Assembly (NCBI RefSeq): GCF_024622975.1
Contig: NZ_JANJZT010000016.1
Location: 27,753-91,752, forward strand
Direction: 5' to 3'
Length of the DNA stretch: 64,000 bases
Source: Blautia caecimuris
GTDB taxonomy: Bacteria; Bacillota; Clostridia; Lachnospirales; Lachnospiraceae
In this document: in pieces, positions 1 to 8,760 of the stretch
Position numbering within the stretch: the stretch's first letter is position 1
Layout of the letters: every line of letters begins with the position of its first letter
Translations under genes and position numbers: made by a program
Notes under the pieces: model-generated
The model's input: only the letters and a program-made list of their open reading frames with translations
The model's database searches: none
What the model was told of the DNA's origin: nothing

Positions 1-528
1 TTTTTAAACGGAGCCTGCGCAACCATGATTGGCGGTTCCTGGGATACAGCTGTTCTGGAGGAAAGTGCAGAGTTTGACTGGGGCGTAACTTACTATCCGG
101 TCAATGATGATACAAAGGAAGCTGTTTCTCCCTGCGGCGACTGGGCGGCAGCAGTAAGCAAGGATTGTGAAAATCCGGAAGCAGCAGGTAAATTCCTTCA
201 GTGGCTGATGAATACAGACAATGTTGCTTCTTATGCGGCGGCTATTGCAAAACCTGCAACCCGTATTTCTGCTTATGACACAGAGGAAATGGCAGAATAC
301 AAAGAAGGCGTTCGCGCAGTATTTAAAGAGCAGCTTGAAAACACAGCAGTTCCGCGTCCGAGAACTCCTTCCTATGCAACTTTCTCATCTGCATATGCAG
401 AAGCAATGACAAATATTTTCTCTGATGCATCCAGTAATGAGGAAGTGGATGAGGATTATATCCAGTCCGAGCTTGACACAGCAGCAGAAACATTTACAGA
501 CGATTATGAAACCTATTATGCAGAATAA
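1..528 (+). CDS. Sugar ABC transporter substrate-binding protein, C-terminal part
   Basis: The reading frame is open from the first base, so the gene starts upstream of the window and only about 175 C-terminal residues are seen. The sequence has the pattern of the C-terminal lobe of family 1 (MsmE/MalE-like) solute-binding proteins: a GGSWD stretch, then 'VSPCGDWAAAVSKDCENPEAA' style text followed by 'KFLQWLMN', and a late 'PRTPSYATFSSAYAEA' style segment common in these proteins. It would be a lipoprotein outside the membrane delivering a sugar to the two permeases that follow. The GH32 enzyme downstream suggests sucrose or fructo-oligosaccharides as ligand (inference). Confidence 0.85.
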   Translation, partial: FLNGACATMIGGSWDTAVLEESAEFDWGVTYYPVNDDTKEAVSPCGDWAAAVSKDCENPEAAGKFLQWLMNTDNVASYAAAIAKPATRISAYDTEEMAEYKEGVRAVFKEQLENTAVPRPRTPSYATFSSAYAEAMTNIFSDASSNEEVDEDYIQSELDTAAETFTDDYETYYAE

Positions 529-530
529 AG

Positions 531-597
531 ACTGAGAAATTTACGGGATAGCCGCATCGCCTGGCGGTGCGGCTGTTTCTGACCTCTCAGTTTCTTT
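531..597 (+). terminator. Stem-loop between binding protein and permease (attenuator-like)
   Basis: A perfect 7-bp inner stem, AGCCGCA (550-556) with TGCGGCT (568-574), lies inside outer arms ACTGAG (531-536) and CTCAGT (586-591), followed by a short T-rich stretch. Such hairpins after binding-protein genes usually lower expression of the permeases relative to the binding protein; that role is inferred here. Confidence 0.5.
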
Positions 598-624
598 TAC
601 TGGCAGGAAAAGGAGGGAAAGATT

Positions 625-1524
625 ATGGCAAAGACAAAAAAACTTACAGGCCGGAAACGAGATGAGAGAATTACTGCATATATGTTTGTAGCTCCTGCAG
701 TGATTCTTCTGATCGCATTTCTGGTTGTTCCGATGATTTATACTGTATATTTCTCAGGATTCAAATATCAGATCATGAGACCGGACGCAATCAAATTTAT
801 CGGACTTGAAAATTATCAGAAGCTGTTCAGTGATAAGAACTTCTGGATCGCATTAAAGAATACGGTTTATTTTACAGTTCTTGTTGTACCGATCCAGTGT
901 GCTCTTGCTCTGGGACTTGCGCTTCTTGTCTCAAAAAAATTCCGGGGCGTATCCATTTTCAGAACAATGTATTTCAGTCCTCAGCTTACTTCCATGGTTG
1001 TAATCGCGGTTCTGTGGTCAGTTCTTTATAATGCGAATCCAAATACAGGACTGATCAACTCTCTTCTTGTTTCCCTTGGAATGGAGCCTATCAAATTCCT
1101 CAGCGACGCAGACACAGCAATGAACTCGATTATCTTCATGTCTGCATGGCAGGGGGCTGGATATCAGATGATGATCTTCCTGGCAGGTCTTCAGGGAATC
1201 CCCAAGGATCAGTATGAAGCGGCAGCGGTGGACGGCGCTACGAAATTTAAACAGTTCCTGTATATTACCCTTCCCGGATTAAAGGGAACTATAAAATATG
1301 TTGTTATGATCACAATGATCCAGGCAATGAAGCTGTTTACCCAGCCTTATATCATGACTCAGGGCGGACCGAAAAATTCTACAAAAACACTTGTGTATTA
1401 TATTTACACCCAGGGCTTCCAGAAGGGTAACTTCGGCTATGCCTGCTCTATTGCAGCAGTATTCTTTGTGATTGTGGTAACGTTGTCCATGGCAATGAAA
1501 AAAGTTACAGCGGCTACAGACTGA
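625..1524 (+). CDS. Sugar ABC transporter permease (MalF/UgpA/MsmF type)
   Basis: A 299-residue membrane protein with about six hydrophobic segments, the first after a short basic N-terminus (residues about 17-37). The cytoplasmic EAA loop that contacts the ATPase is visible as YEAAAVDGA near residues 194-202. The start ATG follows a clear AAAGGAGGGAAAG ribosome site. It pairs with the next gene as the two transmembrane subunits of an importer. No ATPase gene lies in the visible part; such systems often share an MsmK/MalK-type ATPase coded elsewhere. Confidence 0.92.
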   Translation: MAKTKKLTGRKRDERITAYMFVAPAVILLIAFLVVPMIYTVYFSGFKYQIMRPDAIKFIGLENYQKLFSDKNFWIALKNTVYFTVLVVPIQCALALGLALLVSKKFRGVSIFRTMYFSPQLTSMVVIAVLWSVLYNANPNTGLINSLLVSLGMEPIKFLSDADTAMNSIIFMSAWQGAGYQMMIFLAGLQGIPKDQYEAAAVDGATKFKQFLYITLPGLKGTIKYVVMITMIQAMKLFTQPYIMTQGGPKNSTKTLVYYIYTQGFQKGNFGYACSIAAVFFVIVVTLSMAMKKVTAATD

Positions 1525-1541
1525 GAAAGAAGGATATGGTT

Positions 1542-2390
1542 ATGACGAAATCAATGAAATTTTCTGCTAAATTCGGCAAATTTATGTTTTACTTCGGAAA
1601 TATTGTGATCGGCATTATTTTTGTATCTCCTTTGATCTGGATGATCTCGGCATCTCTGAAGCCGGAGGCAAAGATTTTTGCAGACATGGATTCCCTGGCT
1701 ACATTTCTGCCCATTCAGGCATCTCTGGACAATTATGCAGAGGTGTTTTCAAGGCTGAACATGCCTCAGGTATTCAAAAATACTTTGCTTTACATTGGCC
1801 TGATTCTTATTTTTGATCTTTTGGTAAACTCCATGTGCGGTTATGCCCTGGCGAAATTTGATTTTAAGGGCAAAGGTGCGATCATGAATCTTGTGATTGC
1901 ATTGATGGTTCTTCCAATGGAAGCAATCATGCTGCCTCTGTATATTGAAATGTCCCAGCTTGGATGGGTCAATACACTTCCGGCTCTTGTTGTGCCGTTT
2001 ATAGCAAAATGCTTTTCCATTTATATGTTCCGGCAGTTTTTCTGTGATGTGCCGGACGAACTGATCGAGGCAGCGGCCATTGACGGCAGCAGTCCTGCGG
2101 GAACATTTTTTAAGATTGTTGTACCAATTTCCAAAACAGTATATGCAACCGTGTTTATTCTTGACTTTGTAGCTCACTGGAATGACTTTATGTGGCCGTT
2201 CCTGGTTATGACCGGAGAAGATAAGCGAACCATTCAGCTTGCAGTACAGTCCTTCTTTGGAACACAGCCGGTTCACTACAGTGCGATCATGGCAGCATTG
2301 GTTGTCTCTGCAATTCCAATGATCATTATGTTTATTTTCATGCAGAAATATTATGTGGAGGGAATTGCCTCATCAGGAATCAAGGGCTGA
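1542..2390 (+). CDS. Sugar ABC transporter permease (MalG/UgpE/MsmG type)
   Basis: Second permease subunit, about 282 residues, with six predicted membrane segments and an EAA loop (IEAAAIDGSSPAGTFF) in its second half. The ATG at 1542 sits seven bases after AGGA and is preferred; an in-frame ATG at 1536 is almost on top of the ribosome site. It follows the first permease by about 17 bp in the same operon and leads into the GH32 gene 38 bp later. Confidence 0.9.
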   Translation: MTKSMKFSAKFGKFMFYFGNIVIGIIFVSPLIWMISASLKPEAKIFADMDSLATFLPIQASLDNYAEVFSRLNMPQVFKNTLLYIGLILIFDLLVNSMCGYALAKFDFKGKGAIMNLVIALMVLPMEAIMLPLYIEMSQLGWVNTLPALVVPFIAKCFSIYMFRQFFCDVPDELIEAAAIDGSSPAGTFFKIVVPISKTVYATVFILDFVAHWNDFMWPFLVMTGEDKRTIQLAVQSFFGTQPVHYSAIMAALVVSAIPMIIMFIFMQKYYVEGIASSGIKG

Positions 2391-2428
2391 AAAAAGCCGG
2401 TAAAAAGAATCTGAAAGGCGAATACAAT

Positions 2429-3910
2429 ATGACGACAAGTGAATTATTAAAACAGGCCAGAGAATATGAGAAAAAACGGATCAGCGAGATCAGCCCGGAG
2501 GAAAGACCGACGTATCACGTAACAGGCGGAGCGGGCTGGATTAATGATCCAAATGGTTTTTCGTATTATAAAGGCCAGTATCATCTTTTTTATCAGTATT
2601 ATCCTTATGCCAATGAATGGGGACCAATGCACTGGGGGCATGTGGTGAGCAGGGATCTGATAAAATGGGAGCGCAGACCGGCGGCTATGGCTCCGGATCA
2701 GGAATATGACAATGCGGGATGCTTTTCCGGAAGCGCCCTTGAACTTGCGGACGGACGCCATCTTCTGATGTACACAGGCGTGCGGAAGGTCATAGAAGAG
2801 GATGGAAGCCGCAGGGATCATCAGACACAGTGCATGGCGTTTGGCGATGGAACAGACTATGAGAAGTATGAAAACAATCCTGTAATCACAGCAGACAGTG
2901 TGCCGGAAGGCGGAAGCAGAGTTGATTTCCGTGATCCGAAAATATGGCAGGAGGAAGACGGCACCTTTTATGCTGTGGCGTCCAATGCCAATGCAGAAGG
3001 AAACAGCTCCATTCTTCTGTATAAAAGCCAGGATGCTCTTCACTGGGAATTTTGCAGCGTCATTGACTCAAGCTGCAAAAAGCTTGGCTGGATGTGGGAA
3101 TGCCCTGATTTCTTTCCTCTGGACAACAAACAGGTTCTTGTGGTAAGTCCAATGGAAATGATGCCTGAGGGGCTGAAATTCCATGTAGGACACGGAACGA
3201 TTTATCTTACCGGAACCTATGACAAAAACAGCCATGCTTTTACCAGAGAAGACGTGCAGCCCCTTGACAGTGGAATTGATTTTTACGCGCCCCAGACAAT
3301 GAAAGCTCCTGACGGAAGACGTATTATGATTGCCTGGATGCAGGCATGGAGCAACTCCAAGTTTGTGCCTGACGGAGTAAAGTATTTTGGACAGATGACA
3401 GTTCCAAGAGAGCTGACTCTTAAGGATAACAGGCTGATCCAGAAGCCGGTACGGGAAATTGAGGCATACAGAAGCAACCGGGTCTGCCACGAAAAGGTAA
3501 AAATAACAGAAGAAACCTCTCTGGAAGGAGTTTCCGGACGTGTGATCGATATGACAGTAAAGCTGAAGGCAGACGATAATTTCCGGGATTTCTCCATGAA
3601 AGTTGCGCAGAATGAGGATTATTATACTTCTGTTTCTTATGATATCCACAGGAAGGTACTTTGTGTGGACCGAAGCCACAGCGGCTATCTGTATGATATT
3701 ATGCACAGACGTGAGATTTCTGTGGAGCCGGTGGACGGTATGATAACACTTCGCTGTCTGATGGACCGGTTCAGCCTGGAAATCTTTATCAATGGCGGAA
3801 GACAGACAGCCAGTTTTACCCTTTATACTCCTCAGAATGCGGAGGGAATTACCTTTGCGGCAGAGGGAAAAGCGGAAATTTCCGTAGAAAAATACACTCT
3901 TTCTTTTTAA
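2429..3910 (+). CDS. scrB: GH32 beta-fructosidase / sucrose-6-phosphate hydrolase
   Basis: A 493-residue cytoplasmic enzyme (no signal peptide) with all GH32 hallmarks: the nucleophile block WINDPNG with Asp40, the transition-state motif FRDP near residue 168, and the acid/base block MWECPDFF with Glu near 224. The rest is the C-terminal beta-sandwich of the family. It hydrolyses beta-fructosides such as sucrose, its phosphate, or short fructans. Because it follows an ABC importer and not a PTS permease, free sucrose or fructo-oligosaccharide is a likelier substrate than sucrose-6-phosphate. The symbol is by family similarity; sacA would fit as well. Confidence 0.9.
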   Translation: MTTSELLKQAREYEKKRISEISPEERPTYHVTGGAGWINDPNGFSYYKGQYHLFYQYYPYANEWGPMHWGHVVSRDLIKWERRPAAMAPDQEYDNAGCFSGSALELADGRHLLMYTGVRKVIEEDGSRRDHQTQCMAFGDGTDYEKYENNPVITADSVPEGGSRVDFRDPKIWQEEDGTFYAVASNANAEGNSSILLYKSQDALHWEFCSVIDSSCKKLGWMWECPDFFPLDNKQVLVVSPMEMMPEGLKFHVGHGTIYLTGTYDKNSHAFTREDVQPLDSGIDFYAPQTMKAPDGRRIMIAWMQAWSNSKFVPDGVKYFGQMTVPRELTLKDNRLIQKPVREIEAYRSNRVCHEKVKITEETSLEGVSGRVIDMTVKLKADDNFRDFSMKVAQNEDYYTSVSYDIHRKVLCVDRSHSGYLYDIMHRREISVEPVDGMITLRCLMDRFSLEIFINGGRQTASFTLYTPQNAEGITFAAEGKAEISVEKYTLSF

Positions 3911-3931
3911 CTGAATATAGATAATACCCAA

Positions 3932-4003
3932 CAGAAGAGCGCTTCAGACGGCATTTGGAGAAATAATTTTATTTCAATGGATTGTCGTACAGCGCTCTTT
4001 CTG
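3932..4003 (+). terminator. Possible long-loop terminator of the sugar operon
   Basis: Arms CAGAAGAGCGCT (3932-3943) and AGCGCTCTTTCTG (3991-4003) pair with one bulge but enclose a loop of about 47 bases. No strong T-run follows, so this is only a tentative terminator after the GH32 gene. Confidence 0.35.
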
Positions 4004-4070
4004 TATACAGGGGACTTTAAAGGGGAATCATCCCGGGAGGTGTTTGGGCATACATGCCAGGATTCCGGGG

Positions 4071-4121
4071 ACATACAGGGCAAAATGCCGTCACCGAAGG
4101 TGATTTGGAATGTATTTTGAC
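4071..4121 (+). repeat. Structured dispersed repeat, copy R1
   Basis: One of four related segments in the window (others at 34514-34566 on the minus strand, 54290-54350 and 63570-63616). Shared features are a CATACAG start, CAAAATG, a small hairpin, then TGGAATG. In this copy the hairpin is GTCACC (4090-4095), loop GAA, GGTGAT (4099-4104). An outer pairing CAAAAT (4081-4086) with ATTTTG (4114-4119) is also possible. It lies between the GH32 gene and the AlaX gene. Confidence 0.7.
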
Positions 4122-4167
4122 TAAGTTGCCGGAACCCGGGGGACTGTTCTCAGGCAGGCACCTGTGA

Positions 4168-4198
4168 TATACTGGAAAAGAGATACAGTATATGGTAC
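4168..4198 (+). repeat. Hairpin repeat shared with the 3' end of folT
   Basis: Contains a perfect inverted repeat TATACTG (4168-4174) and CAGTATA (4186-4192). Bases 4170-4198 match 8612-8639 almost exactly: 14 identical bases (TACTGGAAAAGAGA), a one-base gap, ACAGTATA, one mismatch, GGTAC. It sits 40-70 bp upstream of the AlaX start. Confidence 0.6.
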
Positions 4199-4239
4199 CT
4201 GACATAAACTAAGAACGATTTCAGGAGAGGGAAGATGTT

Positions 4240-5391
<1,152 letters not shown>

Positions 5392-5427
5392 ACTATAACA
5401 CACACAGTCAGCAGGAGATGAAAGAAA

Positions 5428-6303
5428 ATGTTTGGAGAATGTCATGCTCATATATTTATGGACGGAATTAATTACCGGGAAGCTGTAAAATGTCATAAAG
5501 ACGGAGCAGACGAAAAAATAATCAGAGAGCATCTGGAAGCCTACAAAAAGGCAGGAATAAGCTTTGTCAGAGACGGAGGAGATCCTTACGGGGCTTCTGT
5601 TCTGGCCCGGAAGCTGGCGCCGGAGTATGATATCGACTATCGTACCTCTGCTTTTGCCATACACAAGGCAGGACATTATGGAAGTATTGTGGGAAAAAGC
5701 TTTACGGATTTAAAAGAATTCCACAATCTTGTTCTGGAAGCCGGAAGGCAGGGCGCTGATTTTATTAAGATCATGACTACCGGACTTCTGGATTTTGCAG
5801 ATCAGGGAAAGGTGACCGGCACCCCTCTGGATAAAAAAGAGGTTTGTGAGATGGTGCATATCGCACATGAAGAAGGCTTTGCCGTTATGAGCCACACCAA
5901 TGGAGTATATGGAGTCCAGGCAGCAATAGAAGCCGGAGTGGACAGCCTGGAGCATGGGAATTATATGGATGAGGAATGTATTTCCATGCTGGCAGACAGC
6001 CGTACAGTCTGGGTCCCCACCCTTGTGACTGTGAGAAATCTCAGAGGATGCGGACGATATGAGGACAGAGTTCTTATCCCTATTATCAGAAAAGCAGAAG
6101 AAAATCTTTTTCTTGCATTTCAGAAAAAGGCGCAGGTGGCTCTGGGAAGCGACGCCGGCGCCTACATGGTAATGCATGGAAACGGAATTGTTGATGAGTA
6201 TACTGCCTTCCGGTCAGTTCTGGGAGACAGCGATGATCTGGAGAACTGGCTGAGACAGGGTGAAAATGCAATAAAAACCCGGTTCAGGCATCCTCGATTT
6301 TGA
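5428..6303 (+). CDS. Metal-dependent amidohydrolase family protein
   Basis: A 291-residue protein with the amidohydrolase metal site: HAH at residues 6-8, a DFIKIM segment whose Lys could be the carbamylated ligand, SHTNG, SLEHGN, and GSDAGA for the last Asp. It begins directly at the HxH strand, so it lacks the N-terminal composite beta-domain of imidazolonepropionase or prolidase-type relatives, and is shorter than the usual 380-420 residues. Its substrate is not recognisable. The last 20 bp overlap the 3' end of the convergent lipoprotein gene. Confidence 0.75.
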   Translation: MFGECHAHIFMDGINYREAVKCHKDGADEKIIREHLEAYKKAGISFVRDGGDPYGASVLARKLAPEYDIDYRTSAFAIHKAGHYGSIVGKSFTDLKEFHNLVLEAGRQGADFIKIMTTGLLDFADQGKVTGTPLDKKEVCEMVHIAHEEGFAVMSHTNGVYGVQAAIEAGVDSLEHGNYMDEECISMLADSRTVWVPTLVTVRNLRGCGRYEDRVLIPIIRKAEENLFLAFQKKAQVALGSDAGAYMVMHGNGIVDEYTAFRSVLGDSDDLENWLRQGENAIKTRFRHPRF

Positions 6304-7423
6304 CACAGGTATAAATGTTGGTGTTCCGGGATTCTGCCGGATCAAAAGTAAGCTTTACGCTGCTTCCGGTAAGCAGCCCTCCTGTAGAGGAGTTCTGGGC
6401 TGTATCGGTAAAAAAAGTAAGACTGATTCCATCCGGGCTCATAATCGTAATGGTATTGGCAGTGGATCCGATGATCTCGCCTGAGATTGCAGATGAAATG
6501 GAGTGTTTGTTGGCCTGTTCCGGTATTTCGCCTGTAATTCCCAGTACAGTTATGCCATCCAGAGTGGTTCCGGTGAATTCTCCTGTGTAGGTAATATTCA
6601 CATGAGCTCCTGTTGCAATTCCTCCGCTGAAGTGACAGGGTACAGAAGACATGTCAAGCTTCAGTACAGTGTCGGAATTGTCAGGCGATACCTGAAGTAT
6701 GTTCATATTTACAGAGCGGATCACAGTGCGAAGCTGTTTTTCCTGGGGAACAGCAGTATCCGGCTGAGGCGGCGGAGTGGGGGTAGGTTCAGGTACTTTC
6801 AGGGGATCGATATCGGAGACTCTGAGCACCTTCAGTTGTGATGCGTCCAGAATATTTGGATTTTCTGAGGTACCCTGGCCAAAATCTCCCCTGTAATGAA
6901 GATAGACCCAGCCTCCGGGACGGAGTCCGTTCTGATAATACTGTTCTGTTCCGGTAACAGGATAAGTGGCAGTTTTGCCGCTTTTTGATTTCAGGGTAAT
7001 GGTATTTTCTGTAAGTCCCTGAACCTGTCCGTAAGTCTTTTTTTCTTTCAGTTCCGCTCTGTCGTGGTAGGCATCTGCCACCTTCAGGACTCTGACAGAA
7101 CTGGTATCAGTGGTGTTAAGCTGACCTTCATAGATTACGCAGACGTCAGCCCCGGCAAGAAGTCCTTCCCTGCATTCAAGCTCTGCCTGTGAGATGTCAA
7201 AGCTGTAGGTATCTGACTTTTGGCAGAGGGTAAGGCGGCTTCCTGTAAAATCCTTTACAGTTCCCCGGATCTCATCCATATATACCCGGGGATTCTGTGG
7301 AGCATCAGCCTGGATTTCCGGCTTGTCAGAAGAAACTGGTCCGTCAGAAGTCTCAGACGGAATACAGCCGGAAACGGCAAAAAGAAGTGTTGTGCAGAGA
7401 AGAGCAGCTGATAGTTTTTTCAT
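6284..7423 (-). CDS. Lipoprotein with four repeated beta-rich units
   Basis: A 379-residue secreted lipoprotein: the basic N-terminus and hydrophobic stretch end in the lipobox AVSGC with Cys20. Four units of roughly 65-75 residues follow, each with the pattern 'G-x-V/I...T-x-x-T/L-T-L...-x-G-L-x-x-G-x-x-V-x-I-x-Y-x-G-x-F-x-x-T' and then a 'VLKVAD/VLRVSD' end. A proline-rich linker (PEPTPTPPPQPDT) separates units 2 and 3. The pattern suggests small beta-barrel (OB/SH3-like) domains on the cell surface. I do not recognise a named family. A small gene of unknown function lies just upstream on the same strand. Confidence 0.7.
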   Translation of the reverse strand: MKKLSAALLCTTLLFAVSGCIPSETSDGPVSSDKPEIQADAPQNPRVYMDEIRGTVKDFTGSRLTLCQKSDTYSFDISQAELECREGLLAGADVCVIYEGQLNTTDTSSVRVLKVADAYHDRAELKEKKTYGQVQGLTENTITLKSKSGKTATYPVTGTEQYYQNGLRPGGWVYLHYRGDFGQGTSENPNILDASQLKVLRVSDIDPLKVPEPTPTPPPQPDTAVPQEKQLRTVIRSVNMNILQVSPDNSDTVLKLDMSSVPCHFSGGIATGAHVNITYTGEFTGTTLDGITVLGITGEIPEQANKHSISSAISGEIIGSTANTITIMSPDGISLTFFTDTAQNSSTGGLLTGSSVKLTFDPAESRNTNIYTCVKIEDA

Positions 7424-7441
7424 GAATGTCCTCCAGTATGA

Positions 7442-7699
7442 TCAATTACCGGACGTTTCCTGCAGGCTGTCTTTTGCGGACAGAGGTTTCTCTGTGCTGT
7501 CCGCAGCCGGAGGCTTGGCGGTGAAATCAAAGATTTCCCGGTAGGCATCCCATTCCTCTCTGTTGTGGGCAGCATTGGGCATCAGCCCTGTACATTCGGT
7601 ACAGGCATTGGTGTCCAGGTAATTTTCGTAATATACATGATAAGGATCTTCAGTTTTTTTTACAGAACTGTGATCCGAAAGTTTTCTGTGTTCCATCAT
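7442..7699 (-). CDS. Small protein of unknown function
   Basis: An 85-residue soluble, charged protein with a CTEC motif (NACTECTGLMPNA) and an aromatic patch (DPYHVYYENYLD). The AAGGAGG site is three bases from the first ATG and six from the next one (7696), so translation may begin at the second Met. It stops 18 bp before the lipoprotein start on the same strand, so the two are probably one operon. No function can be assigned. Confidence 0.6.
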   Translation of the reverse strand: MMEHRKLSDHSSVKKTEDPYHVYYENYLDTNACTECTGLMPNAAHNREEWDAYREIFDFTAKPPAADSTEKPLSAKDSLQETSGN

Positions 7700-7766
7700 A
7701 CCCCTCCTTTATGCTGTTGGCAATGGTTTTGAGAGATAGTATGGTAAAAAAACTGTATTTTATTCA

Positions 7767-7801
7767 TTACTGTTCATAGATCAAGTTGCTGTGAACAGTA
7801 A
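7767..7801. repeat. TTACTGTTCA inverted repeat, copy A
   Basis: A perfect 10-bp dyad, TTACTGTTCA (7767-7776) and TGAACAGTAA (7792-7801). The same half-site occurs at 37763-37774 and as a 9-bp dyad at 51351-51389. It lies between the small protein gene and the folT promoter, so it could be an operator or a small mobile palindrome. Confidence 0.6.
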
Positions 7802-7844
7802 CCTTTATTCAGTTATAGGGTGTTAATATTATAACAGAAAAGTG

Positions 7845-7872
7845 TTGAAATATCTGTAAAGTGTGTTATACT
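7845..7872 (+). promoter_or_regulatory. Promoter of folT
   Basis: A -35 box TTGAAA (7845-7850), 16-bp spacer, and -10 box TATACT (7867-7872). Transcription would start near 7879, about ten bases ahead of the riboswitch. Confidence 0.65.
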
Positions 7873-7888
7873 GTGGATAAATAAATAA

Positions 7889-7998
7889 TAGCGAAGTAGG
7901 AATTTATGCGTTAAGTGTTCACTGGCTGGGGAGTCGCCGTGAAACGAAAAGCTGATGACAGAAAAAGCTTACGATATATTTTCCGCACCCGTTGCTAC
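7889..7998 (+). promoter_or_regulatory. Tetrahydrofolate (THF) riboswitch
   Basis: The leader matches the THF-I riboswitch in order: a GCGAAGTAGG entry strand, the conserved GCGTTAAGTG, a hairpin formed by GTTCAC and GTGAAACGAAA, and the closing CCGCACCCGTTGC strand that pairs with the entry (TAGC/GCTA). The gene downstream encodes an ECF folate-binding component, the classical target of this RNA. Downstream, ATAATGT (8014-8020) can pair with ACATTAT (8043-8049) directly next to the folT ribosome site, a plausible expression platform acting on translation. Confidence 0.85.
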
Positions 7999-8064
7999 AT
8001 ATGAGAACATCTCATAATGTGGAGGGAATATTATTTATGATAACATTATGGAGGTGTTTTTATT

Positions 8065-8634
8065 ATGCAGAAAAACAGCACAAAATCTATCTGGAATGTA
8101 AAAAATCTTGTTTTTATGGCGCTTCTGGTAGCCATGCAGCTAGTACTTACAAGGGTTCTGGTACTGGATCTGGGCCCATATCGTATTACTGTGGGAACCG
8201 TATGTACCGTGCTTGCCGGACTGTGGATGGGACCGGTTGCCGGCGGAGTCTGCGGACTGTGCGCAGATATTGTAGGATGCTTTCTGAAAGGCTATGCGGT
8301 GAATCCGTTTATTACACTGGCATCCATTCTCTGGGGCGTTCTTCCGGCCCTTTTCAGAAAATTTTATTTAAGCAAATCCAGAAAGGCAAAGACCGTGGGG
8401 ATTTCGGTTTCTATTGTCATTACAGGAGTCATCAGCTCTCTGTGTCTGACAACGGCCGGACTGGTGATTATGCTTGGATATAATTTTTATGCGATCATGC
8501 CGGGAAGACTTGTTCAGTTTGCAATTATGACTCCGATCTACTGTGTACTGACCTGCCTTCTGTATTTCAGTCCTCTGACCTCTATGGTGGCAGGGCACAG
8601 CTCTTCCGCTGTACTGGAAAAGAGAACAGTATAA
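8065..8634 (+). CDS. folT: ECF transporter S component, folate (FolT)
   Basis: A 189-residue integral membrane protein with about six hydrophobic segments and the S-component pattern near the N-terminus (VFMALLVAMQLVLTRVL), followed by GPYRITVGTV and PVAGGVCGLCADIVG. It is the substrate-binding subunit of an energy-coupling-factor importer and works with a shared EcfA/A'/T module coded elsewhere. The THF riboswitch upstream points to folate. The start follows GGAGG at 8050-8054. The last codons coincide with a short repeat also found at 4170-4198. Confidence 0.88.
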   Translation: MQKNSTKSIWNVKNLVFMALLVAMQLVLTRVLVLDLGPYRITVGTVCTVLAGLWMGPVAGGVCGLCADIVGCFLKGYAVNPFITLASILWGVLPALFRKFYLSKSRKAKTVGISVSIVITGVISSLCLTTAGLVIMLGYNFYAIMPGRLVQFAIMTPIYCVLTCLLYFSPLTSMVAGHSSSAVLEKRTV

Positions 8635-8639
8635 GGTAC
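8612..8639 (+). repeat. Second copy of the TACTGG...GGTAC repeat
   Basis: Matches 4170-4198 at 27 of 29 aligned positions. It covers the last eight codons and stop of folT and contains a small hairpin (ACTG with CAGT). Confidence 0.6.
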
Positions 8640-8684
8640 GCAGGAGAAATTTTTTGACCAAAAATTACATATTCGATTCCCCAT

Positions 8685-8722
8685 ACAGGACGTGGTATTG
8701 ATACTGCGTCCTGTTCTGTTAT
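8685..8722 (+). terminator. Terminator after folT
   Basis: Perfect 8-bp arms ACAGGACG (8685-8692) and CGTCCTGT (8707-8714) followed by TCTGTTATTT. It lies about 50 bp after the folT stop and before the end of the convergent acetyltransferase gene. Confidence 0.6.
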
Positions 8723-8760
8723 TTCGAAAACAAGCTGTTTGATATGATCGGAGCCTGCTG

